Shown here one piece after another: positions 18,765-28,066 of a stretch of DNA of 64,000 bases. This DNA comes from Rhizobium skierniewicense (lineage in GTDB: Bacteria; Pseudomonadota; Alphaproteobacteria; Rhizobiales; Rhizobiaceae). Numbering within the stretch: the first letter of the stretch is position 1; every line of letters begins with the position of its first letter. Below the pieces are notes generated by a model. That model was not told the origin of the DNA and made no database searches. It worked only from the letters and a program-made list of their open reading frames with translations. The DNA is taken from assembly GCF_014196515.1 (NCBI RefSeq), contig NZ_JACIDV010000006.1, forward strand, positions 1 to 64,000, in the 5' to 3' direction. The position numbers and the translations under genes were made by a program.

Positions 18765-19728
18765 GGGAAACCTCCTTTGAAAAGACAATCTCGGCGGCCT
18801 GTCGCGCCATGGCGGGAGACAGCAGAAATCCGTGCCGATGGGCACCGTTGATGAAAAGCGTGCCGCCCTTTTCGGCGACACATGGAAGATTGTTAGCAAA
18901 TGCCGGGCGGATGCCGGTGCCGGTCTCGACAATCTGCGCTTCGCCAAAAGCGGGGTGGAGCGCGTAAGCCGCATTCAGCAGCTCCATCATGGAGCGAGCC
19001 GTGATCGGCCCTGCCTGATCCGTCTCGATCATCGTTGCCCCCACCATGAACCGCCCCGATTCTCGCGGCACGATGTAGAGCGGAATCCGCGGATGAAGCA
19101 GCCGCACGGGACGCGACAGGCTGACCTCATGCGTTTCCAGATACAGCATCTCGCCGCGCACGCCACGAAGTCCGGAAAGCTTGCCGGTTTGCGCATGGCC
19201 GGTGCAATCGACAACACGATCAAATGTCGCGTCATCCGCCGTCCCCTCACCAAGACAGAAGCGAACGCCCATGGAAAGGAGGCGTTGGTAAAGCGCAGCG
19301 AGAGCCAACCGCGGATCAAGATGGCCCTCCCCAGCAAAGAACAGGCCGGTGCGGAACCGTCCTGCAAGATCAGGCTCCAACGCGGCAATCTCGCCCTCAC
19401 CCACCCAGCGATACCCCGTGGTGCGGGAGGCAAAACGGGAAAGCTCCGCTTTGTCCCGCGCAGAAGCCACGACCAGCGTTCCGTTGCGCGTCACCAGCCC
19501 TGGCGTCGCCTCATCCCACCAGTCAAGCGCCAATTGGCCAAGCGTCAGCACGGTTTCCGCGGCGTTTTCACGTTCGCACCACGGCGCCAGCATGCCGCCC
19601 GCATACCAGGACGCACCGCGCCCCGGTTCGCTTGAAGTTTCGCAGACTTCAACCTCCATGCCACGACGGGCGAGTTCGAAGGCAGCCGTCAGACCGACGA
19701 CGCCTGCGCCTTTGACGAGAACCCGCAT
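18733..19728 (-). CDS. thiO: Glycine oxidase ThiO
   Basis: FAD enzyme that oxidises glycine to the imine (dehydroglycine) used by ThiG, as in other aerobic thiazole pathways. The 331-aa product starts with a dinucleotide motif (VLVKGAGVVGLTAAFELARRG) and has the GASWYAGGMLAPWCE segment of the family. The ATG at 19728 lies one base after the thiC stop with AGGAGAA before it. Presence of ThiO rather than ThiH means an oxygen-dependent route. Confidence 0.93.
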   Translation of the reverse strand: MRVLVKGAGVVGLTAAFELARRGMEVEVCETSSEPGRGASWYAGGMLAPWCERENAAETVLTLGQLALDWWDEATPGLVTRNGTLVVASARDKAELSRFASRTTGYRWVGEGEIAALEPDLAGRFRTGLFFAGEGHLDPRLALAALYQRLLSMGVRFCLGEGTADDATFDRVVDCTGHAQTGKLSGLRGVRGEMLYLETHEVSLSRPVRLLHPRIPLYIVPRESGRFMVGATMIETDQAGPITARSMMELLNAAYALHPAFGEAQIVETGTGIRPAFANNLPCVAEKGGTLFINGAHRHGFLLSPAMARQAAEIVFSKEVSHAGCRQRARA

Positions 19729-19729
19729 C

Positions 19730-21756
<2,027 letters not shown>

Positions 21757-21767
21757 TGAATGACGCA

Positions 21768-21796
21768 ATCAGAGACCCGACACACAATTTTGTCAA
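21768..21796 (-). promoter_or_regulatory. Probable sigma-70-type promoter of thiCOSG
   Basis: Read on the minus strand: TTGACA (21796-21791), 17 bases, TCTGAT (21773-21768). A perfect -35 and fair -10 at ideal spacing place the transcription start just before the riboswitch. Confidence 0.65.
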
Positions 21797-21869
21797 GCCA
21801 TCTCTGGAGACTGTTGAAAAGCGGAAAATTACGCTAAGTTAACCTATCCATTTATTCGAATGTTATTTT

Positions 21870-21886
21870 TTCGAGCTTAACTCGAA
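21870..21886 (+). promoter_or_regulatory. Inverted repeat TTCGAG-N5-CTCGAA before the carrier-protein operon
   Basis: A perfect 6-bp inverted repeat in an AT-rich stretch, 43 bases before the carrier-protein ATG. It may be a repressor site for the five-gene operon. No matching regulator is recognised. Confidence 0.4.
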
Positions 21887-21928
21887 GAATGCGCTATGAT
21901 GACGCGGCGTAAAGGGAGACACCTGAGA

Positions 21929-22180
21929 ATGAATTCAACTATTCGTGAAATACTGTCGAAATTTGGTCAACTCCCCGTGCCGGTCGATACAATCGAAGAC
22001 GAGGCTGACCTTTACGCCGCCGGGCTTTCTTCTTTCGCGTCCGTTCAACTGATGCTCGGCATCGAAGATGCATTCGATATCGAGTTTCCAGACAGTATGC
22101 TCAACCGCAAGTCCTTCGCCAGTATCAAGTCCATAGAAGACACGGTCAAAACCATTCTCGATGGCAAAGAGGCAGCCTGA
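21929..22180 (+). CDS. Phosphopantetheine carrier protein partner of an amino acid:[carrier protein] ligase
   Basis: An 83-aa acidic four-helix carrier protein. The phosphopantetheine serine is probably Ser35 in AAGLSSFASVQLM (the usual motif is GxDSL, here GLSSF). It is not the fatty-acid ACP, which has a different sequence and setting. In A. tumefaciens and Bradyrhizobium such proteins are known to accept glycine or alanine from the seryl-tRNA-synthetase-like ligase encoded two genes downstream. The ATG at 21929 follows GGGAGACACCTGAGA; an upstream ATG at 21896 is less likely. The stop overlaps the next start by one base (TGATG). Confidence 0.88.
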   Translation: MNSTIREILSKFGQLPVPVDTIEDEADLYAAGLSSFASVQLMLGIEDAFDIEFPDSMLNRKSFASIKSIEDTVKTILDGKEAA

Positions 22181-23361
22181 TGAACATGTCGGTCGCCCCG
22201 CCTGATGCCACGTTGACGGCGCGCGCCTCGCGCGTTGCGACCATCGCGGCACGGCATGCCGACGACGTTGATACCGCCGGACGATTTCCGATAGAGGCCA
22301 TCGACGCCCTGCGCGCCGAACGTCTTTTGGGGATACAGGTACCTCTTGACCTCGGCGGAGAGAGTGCCAGCATCGCGCAAATCGCCGATATTTGCTGCAT
22401 CCTCGGCCAATCCTGTTCTGCAACCGCGATGATATTCGCCATGCATCACATCAAGGCATCGAGCCTGGTGGAACATGGCGAAGGCAGCAAATGGCACATG
22501 GCTTTCATGCGCCGTGTCGCCGCCGAGCAGTTGCTTTTGGCGTCCGCCACGACAGAAGGCGGCATTGGCGGCAACATGCGCAATTCCATCTGTGCCATCG
22601 AAGTCGACGGTCCCTGGTGTACGCTGGAAAAAGACGCGACCGTCATTTCTTATGGCACGCACGCCGATGCCATTCTCATCACCTCACGCGCCAATGCAGC
22701 GGCTGCACCCGCGGATCAGGTCATGACGGTTTTCCTGAAAGACCAGTACACGTTGGAGCGGACCCATATCTGGGACACGCTGGGCATGCGTGGCACCTGC
22801 TCCGATGGTTTCCTGTTCAAGGGCAAAGCACCCTCGGAGCAGATTTTCTCCAAGCCTTTTGCTGAAATCGCCGCGCAATCCATGCTGGCCACATCGCATC
22901 TTTTGTGGAGTGGCGTCTGGTACGGCATTGCCTCTGACGCGGTCTTGCGGGCACAGGCCTTCGTTCGTTCCGCCGCACGAAAATCACCGGGTGTCGCCCC
23001 ACCGGGCGCTATCCGTCTGGCAGAGGTGTCGAGCAAACTGCAGACTGTCAAATCGAATGTTATCGCCGGCCTCAAGGCCTATGAAAGTACCAAGTCGGAT
23101 CCCGACAAGCTGATGTCGATGGGGTTCGCCATCGCCATGAACAACGTCAAGATTTGCTCGTCGGAGACCATTCTCGAGATCGTCAATCACGCCATGCTGA
23201 TCTGCGGCATCATGGGCTACAAAAACGGGACGCCCTACAGCCTCGGTCGCCACCTGCGCGACGTCCACTCGGCGCAACTGATGATCTCCAACGACAGAAT
23301 CTTGAGCAATTCCGCCAATCTCCTGCTCGTGCAGAAGCAGGACACCAGTCTTTCAATATAA
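22180..23361 (+). CDS. Acyl-CoA dehydrogenase-like flavoprotein of the carrier-protein operon
   Basis: A 393-aa protein with the acyl-CoA dehydrogenase fold: helical N-terminal domain, a middle beta domain (LLLASATTEGGIGGNMRNS, TLGMRGTCSDGFLFKG) and a C-terminal helical bundle. The end (GYKNGTPYSLGRHLRDVHSAQL) is family-like, but the usual catalytic Glu near the C-terminus (YEGT) is not seen. It starts in the carrier-protein stop. In pyrrole-forming pathways similar enzymes oxidise aminoacyl groups on carrier proteins, so an aminoacyl-S-carrier substrate is a reasonable inference, not shown. Confidence 0.82.
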   Translation: MNMSVAPPDATLTARASRVATIAARHADDVDTAGRFPIEAIDALRAERLLGIQVPLDLGGESASIAQIADICCILGQSCSATAMIFAMHHIKASSLVEHGEGSKWHMAFMRRVAAEQLLLASATTEGGIGGNMRNSICAIEVDGPWCTLEKDATVISYGTHADAILITSRANAAAAPADQVMTVFLKDQYTLERTHIWDTLGMRGTCSDGFLFKGKAPSEQIFSKPFAEIAAQSMLATSHLLWSGVWYGIASDAVLRAQAFVRSAARKSPGVAPPGAIRLAEVSSKLQTVKSNVIAGLKAYESTKSDPDKLMSMGFAIAMNNVKICSSETILEIVNHAMLICGIMGYKNGTPYSLGRHLRDVHSAQLMISNDRILSNSANLLLVQKQDTSLSI

Positions 23362-23385
23362 ACTCTGGCCTTTCAGGATCACACC

Positions 23386-24294
23386 ATGGACATGCAAAAT
23401 ACGTTTCTGGATCGCCTGTTTGACAAAGGCCTGCTGATCGATACCGGCGTTGATGGCCTTTATGGCCGCAGCGGACAGTTCGAGGATGTCATTTCCGGCT
23501 TTGAGCGCCTGATCGGCACAGTCGGCGGTGCTGACAAGGCCGAAGTCATCCGCTTCCCGCCCGGCATCAACCGCGCTTACTTCGAAAAAAGCGGTTACAT
23601 GAAAAGCTTTCCGCAATTGGCTGGCACCGTCCATTCCTTTTGCGGTTGCGAGCTGGACCACGTCAGCCTGATCAAGAGCATGGATGAGGGCGCAGACTGG
23701 ACAAAAGACCAGAAGATTACCGACATCGTGCTGACGCCTGCGGCCTGCTACCCGCTTTATCCGACGATTGCAAAACGTGGAAACCTTCCGGAGAATGGTG
23801 GTCTCTACGACATACAGTCCTACTGCTTCCGCCATGAACCCTCCAAGGATCCGGCCCGCCAGCAGCTTTTCCGCATGCGCGAATATGTCCGCATGGGCAC
23901 CGAAAGCGACGTCACGGAGTTCCGCCAGCTATGGATGGATCGTGGCGTCGAGATGATGGAAAAGATCGGCCTTGATGTGAAGCTTGAGATTGCCAACGAC
24001 CCGTTCTTCGGGCGCGCTGGAAAGATGCTGGCCAACAATCAGCGCGACCAGAACCTGAAATTCGAACTGCTGATGCCGGTCACATCCACGACCAATCAAA
24101 CGGCCTGCATGAGCTTCAACTACCATCAGGACGCCTTTGGGGCGAAGTGGGGCCTCAACCTTGCAGATGGCACGGTTGCGCACACCGCATGCGTCGGCTT
24201 CGGGCTGGAGCGCATCGCATTGGCACTGTTTTCAAAACATGGGCTGGATGTCGAGCTATGGCCGCAGTCGGTGCGGGACGCACTTTGGGGCTGA
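23386..24294 (+). CDS. Amino acid--[acyl-carrier-protein] ligase (seryl-tRNA synthetase homologue)
   Basis: A 302-aa class II synthetase catalytic core without a tRNA-binding arm. It activates a small amino acid (Gly or Ala in characterised homologues) with ATP and moves it to the phosphopantetheine of a carrier protein. The three zinc ligands of the atypical archaeal-SerRS type are present: Cys121 (PAACYPLYP), Glu166 (RMREYVRMG) and Cys269 ([11 protein letters not shown], also motif 3). Their spacing is as in the family. It lies 24 bases after the flavoprotein and two genes after the carrier protein, its expected partner. Confidence 0.93.
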   Translation: MDMQNTFLDRLFDKGLLIDTGVDGLYGRSGQFEDVISGFERLIGTVGGADKAEVIRFPPGINRAYFEKSGYMKSFPQLAGTVHSFCGCELDHVSLIKSMDEGADWTKDQKITDIVLTPAACYPLYPTIAKRGNLPENGGLYDIQSYCFRHEPSKDPARQQLFRMREYVRMGTESDVTEFRQLWMDRGVEMMEKIGLDVKLEIANDPFFGRAGKMLANNQRDQNLKFELLMPVTSTTNQTACMSFNYHQDAFGAKWGLNLADGTVAHTACVGFGLERIALALFSKHGLDVELWPQSVRDALWG

Positions 24295-24301
24295 GGACGG
24301 C

Positions 24302-25288
24302 ATGACGAGCATCTTTCCGGCCTTAAACGCCGAAACCTACGTCCCGCATTCCCTTCACGCGCTGGAGAGGATGTGGCCGGAAACCAATTGCTATGTCGAT
24401 CTGTGGATCGAGCTTCTGGCGTCAAGCGGCCTACCGCCGGAAGCCATGCTCGGCTTTACGCTGGCACAGGATTTCGAGGGTGACCAGTTTACCTTTTTCA
24501 AAGTGCCGCTCGAAGACCTCGAAACACTGTATGGCATCCGCGTGACAGAACTCGCAATTTTCGACAGGCTCGAAAGCCACATCGCCATGCAGTTGCAGCG
24601 CGGTCGTATCTGCCTGATCGAGATGGACAGTTTCTATATGCCGGATACGCACGGCACCGCCTATCGCAAGGAACATGGAAAGACGACGGTCGCCATAAAC
24701 AGGATGGACGGGGTAAACCGCAGGCTGGAATACTTCCACAACGCAGGCTATTTCGCGCTGGAAGGCGACGATTTCTCAGGCATTTTTCAGCATCATCTAA
24801 CCGAGAACGATCCCCCCTTTTTGCCCTACACCGAATTTGCCAAATTCCCGGAAAAACCGTTGGGCGACACAGAGAGGCGGGCCGCAGCAGAGCGCCTTCT
24901 CGCTCAGCATTTTGCCAGGCGCCCGGACATCAATCCCATCAAGGCGTTTGCCGAGGTTTTTCCGACGCAAGTGGCGAAAGTGGCCGACCGTCCCTTCAGC
25001 TTTTTCCATAAGTACGCCTTCAACACGCTTCGCCAGTTCGGTGCCAATTTCGAACTTACGGCAAGCCATCTGGACTGGCTGGGCGGCGGGCAGCGCTACG
25101 GCCATGCGCCAAACCACGCACGTCGCATCTCGGAAGTCGCAAAATCTGCGCAGTTCCAGCTTGCCCGCGCCATCGCCCGCCGCAAGTTCGACACACTGGC
25201 AAATGCCCTCGACCCCGCCATCGCGGCCTGGGATGAGATGATGGCCGAACTCAATGACACGCTGAGCAAGACGAGCCAGGCCGCGTGA
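24302..25288 (+). CDS. DUF1839 family protein of the carrier-protein operon
   Basis: A 328-aa soluble protein beginning MTSIFPALNAETYVPHSLHA. It resembles the DUF1839 family, found next to amino acid:carrier protein ligases. Visible blocks are WPETNCYVDLWIELL, GDQFTFFKVPLEDLE, IEMDSFYMPDTHGTAYR and the C-terminal Ala/Arg-rich helix region. No known catalytic motif is obvious, but the invariant-looking Cys, His and Asp residues leave an acyltransferase role open. The start, seven bases after the ligase stop, removes a long shadow extension. It overlaps the next gene by four bases (GTGA). Confidence 0.75.
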   Translation: MTSIFPALNAETYVPHSLHALERMWPETNCYVDLWIELLASSGLPPEAMLGFTLAQDFEGDQFTFFKVPLEDLETLYGIRVTELAIFDRLESHIAMQLQRGRICLIEMDSFYMPDTHGTAYRKEHGKTTVAINRMDGVNRRLEYFHNAGYFALEGDDFSGIFQHHLTENDPPFLPYTEFAKFPEKPLGDTERRAAAERLLAQHFARRPDINPIKAFAEVFPTQVAKVADRPFSFFHKYAFNTLRQFGANFELTASHLDWLGGGQRYGHAPNHARRISEVAKSAQFQLARAIARRKFDTLANALDPAIAAWDEMMAELNDTLSKTSQAA

Positions 25289-27756
25289 CGGCTCCAGCTT
25301 ATATGCACCCTGCGAAAGGGCAATTGTTGAGCGAGGGGTGGACCCTGACGCTCACCGAACCAGATGCTTTTGAGACACCGACGGAGATACCTGTCGATGC
25401 AGAGACCATCACGGCGCCGGTACCCGGAACCGTCGCGCAGGCCTTGGAAGTGCTCGGAAAGTTTGATCGGCTCGATCCGAAGCCGTTGAATATCTACGAC
25501 GCCTGGTATCGGTTGACGCTGATCTCCGAACATGTCGGGCCCGCTACGCTCCGCTTCGAGGGGCTGGCAACGGTTTCGGAAATTTTCCTGAACGGCGAAC
25601 GCGTTGCCCACTCCGCCAGCATGTTCGAAGCACTGGACGTCCCATTCGACCTGTCTGGCGCGGACGAACTGGCCATCTGCTTTAGAGCGCTTGCACCGCG
25701 CCTTGAGCGTCTCGGACCGCGGGCGCGCTGGCGTCCGCAGATGATGAATTCACAAGGGTTGCGGTTGATCAGAACCACGGCACTTGGGCACATGCCGGGC
25801 TGGTGCCCGGAAATCCATGCCGTCGGCCCTTGGCGGCCCATCCGCCTGATCCGTCATGACGAACACGTCTTCGACGTTTTGGCGTTCCAATCGGAACTGG
25901 ACGCCGAGCACACAGCAACCCTGCGTCTCTCTGTCAAAACGAACCACCATGCGTCCACCGTCGAAATCACCTGCGGCGATGTTTCCGCCCCTCTTACTTC
26001 CAACGAGAAAAACACCTTCGAGGGTATGTTACGATTAGACAATATTGAACCTTGGTGGCCTGCAACGCATGGCACGCCAACGCTGCATGACGTTGGCCTG
26101 CGCATTGATGGGCAAAGATATGCTCTCGGCAAAACCGGATTTCGCCGCATCGAGATCGATGAGGGTATAGATGGCAAGGGGTTTGGTCTGAAAATTAACG
26201 GCGAGCCGGTTTTCTGCCGCGGCGCGGTGTGGACGAATGCCGATATCGCGCGCCTTCCGGGCACCCGTGCGGATTATGAGCCATGGCTTCGTCTCGCCAC
26301 TGAGGCTGGTATGAACATGATCCGCATCGGTGGCACCATGACCTATGAGACGCCGAACTTCTTTGCTCTGTGCGACGAACTGGGCCTCATGGTGTGGCAG
26401 GACCTGATGCTTGCCAATTTCGACTACCCGACGAAGGATGAGACGTTTCTCGCCCACATCAAGGTGGAGACAACACAACTCCTTGAGAACACGGCGCTTT
26501 CTCCCTCGCTTGTGATTATGTGCGGGGGCAGCGAGATGTATCAGCAAGGCGCGATGCTCGGATTGTCGGAGCGGATTTGGAAAGGAGCGCTGACGGAGGA
26601 GTTTCTACCGCAGCTTACGGCTCTTTTGCGGCCCGACATTGCCTATGTGCCCAACTCCCCGTTCGGCGGAGCCCTTCCGTTTTTCCCGAACGAAAAGGTT
26701 GGCCATTACTATGGTATCGGCGCCTATTGCAGACCGTTGGAGGACGCACGCCGTGCTGACGTCCGCTTTGCAGCCGAATGCCTGGCCTTTGCAAATGTGC
26801 CGCAACAAAGCACGCTGGACAAGCACTTGGCCGCACGGCCCGTGCATGACCCGCTATGGAAAGCGCGGGTGCCGAGAGACCGGAACGCATCCTGGGATTT
26901 CGAGGACGTCAGGGACCATTATCTCAAGCTCCTCTATGCCGTAGACCCATCAATATTGCGGCGCGAGGAAAGCGAACAGTATCTCGACCTGTCCCGTGCC
27001 GTGACGGCCGAAGTGATGGAAGCAACATTTGCGGAGTGGCGCCGTGCAGGCTCCACCTGCCAAGGCGCTCTGGTCTGGACCCTGCAGGACCTGATACCTG
27101 GACCCGGCTGGGGCCTTATCGACGCAACCGGAGAGCCGAAACCGGCTTGGTACGGGCTGAAACGTGCCTTTCGCCCTGTGCAGATCAACCTCTTGGACGA
27201 GGGTACCAACGGGCTAGATATTCACCTGATCAATGAAAAGCTCGAGACCCAGGATCTTGTGCTTGACGTAACATGCCTACGCGACGGGCTTCAGCCTGTG
27301 GTAACGGGCAAACGCGCTGTAAGCCTTGCTCCCCGCCACAAACAGGTGATCGCTGCAACTGATCTGTTTGGTGCTTTTTTCGACACGACCTACGCCTATC
27401 GTTTCGGCCCTCCATCTTACAATGTGACGGTGGCGAAGCTGACCGACCAGGCGACTGGAGCGTTGATCGCCACGGCATTTCATTTTCCGCAGGGGCGGCA
27501 CATGGCGATGCACCCTGCAGTTTTTCAAACCGAAATGAGCGAGGAAAAGCAACGCTGGACGTTGGACGTGACTGCCGACCGTTTTGCCCAGTCGGTTCAC
27601 ATCACGGCCGAAGGCTTCAGACCGTCGGATGACTGGTTTCATCTCGCGCCAGGTGAAACCAGACCTATTGAACTGCGACCCATCAATCCGCAAATCTCAC
27701 ACCCGCCAAAGGGCGAAATTCGTACGCTTGGCAGCAGCCAAGTCTTCCGTTTTTAA
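25285..27756 (+). CDS. Glycoside hydrolase family 2 (beta-mannosidase-like) protein
   Basis: An 823-aa protein with the GH2 order: sugar-binding jelly roll (to ~190), immunoglobulin-like domain, TIM barrel (~290-620) and C-terminal beta domains. It has no signal peptide, so it is cytosolic. The acid/base Glu is probably Glu417 in MCGGSEMYQ; the Asn that normally precedes it in this clan is Ser here. The nucleophile is probably Glu498 (FAAECLAF, where family members have SEFG). It starts by GTG inside the preceding stop, so it is coupled to the aminoacyl-carrier genes, an unusual partner for a glycosidase. It may act on, or transfer to, a sugar conjugate. Confidence 0.8.
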   Translation: MTAPAYMHPAKGQLLSEGWTLTLTEPDAFETPTEIPVDAETITAPVPGTVAQALEVLGKFDRLDPKPLNIYDAWYRLTLISEHVGPATLRFEGLATVSEIFLNGERVAHSASMFEALDVPFDLSGADELAICFRALAPRLERLGPRARWRPQMMNSQGLRLIRTTALGHMPGWCPEIHAVGPWRPIRLIRHDEHVFDVLAFQSELDAEHTATLRLSVKTNHHASTVEITCGDVSAPLTSNEKNTFEGMLRLDNIEPWWPATHGTPTLHDVGLRIDGQRYALGKTGFRRIEIDEGIDGKGFGLKINGEPVFCRGAVWTNADIARLPGTRADYEPWLRLATEAGMNMIRIGGTMTYETPNFFALCDELGLMVWQDLMLANFDYPTKDETFLAHIKVETTQLLENTALSPSLVIMCGGSEMYQQGAMLGLSERIWKGALTEEFLPQLTALLRPDIAYVPNSPFGGALPFFPNEKVGHYYGIGAYCRPLEDARRADVRFAAECLAFANVPQQSTLDKHLAARPVHDPLWKARVPRDRNASWDFEDVRDHYLKLLYAVDPSILRREESEQYLDLSRAVTAEVMEATFAEWRRAGSTCQGALVWTLQDLIPGPGWGLIDATGEPKPAWYGLKRAFRPVQINLLDEGTNGLDIHLINEKLETQDLVLDVTCLRDGLQPVVTGKRAVSLAPRHKQVIAATDLFGAFFDTTYAYRFGPPSYNVTVAKLTDQATGALIATAFHFPQGRHMAMHPAVFQTEMSEEKQRWTLDVTADRFAQSVHITAEGFRPSDDWFHLAPGETRPIELRPINPQISHPPKGEIRTLGSSQVFRF

Positions 27757-28066
27757 GCAAACCACTATATCGCTTGTTCAAGCGCAAATGCTGGCGATAG
27801 GGAAGACCGTAAAGCCTTGAATTTCCGGGCTCTATCGCACTCTTAATGATTGATAATATTTCTGACCGACATGCGCCGGGCACGGGACAGTGGCTTTGAC
27901 GCAGTCGAAAACATCGACTACCGTCCCGTGAGCGTAATCAGGCAAAAATATGGGGGATTTTGCCTTTCAATTCCGTTCTCACTTTTTGATTTGGAGCCGT
28001 ATGATGTCGAGGCCTTCCTGGCCTGGACATCATACGGCTCGGCCCGGCAAGGGATAGCATTCCTAA
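27757..28066 (+). promoter_or_regulatory. Structured intergenic leader between the GH2 gene and the ABC-like gene
   Basis: About 310 bases without a gene but with three inverted repeats: 27881-27930 (CACGGGAC/GTCCCGTG enclosing AGTCG/CGACT), 27941-27964 (GGCAAAA/TTTTGCC, followed by TTTC, possibly a terminator of the upstream operon), and 27994-28040 (listed separately). The next gene starts at 28067 with AAGGGAT upstream. Confidence 0.6.
27994..28040 (+). repeat. 47-base near-perfect palindrome before the ABC-like gene
   Basis: Arms GAGCCGTATGATGTC and GACATCATACGGCTC (15 bp, perfect) enclose, after one unpaired base on each side, AGGCC-TTCCT-GGCCT. The whole forms one long hairpin ending 26 bases before the ATG at 28067. 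It may be a leader RNA element, a protein site or a copy of an intergenic palindromic repeat; no U tract follows, so a simple terminator is unlikely. Confidence 0.8.
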
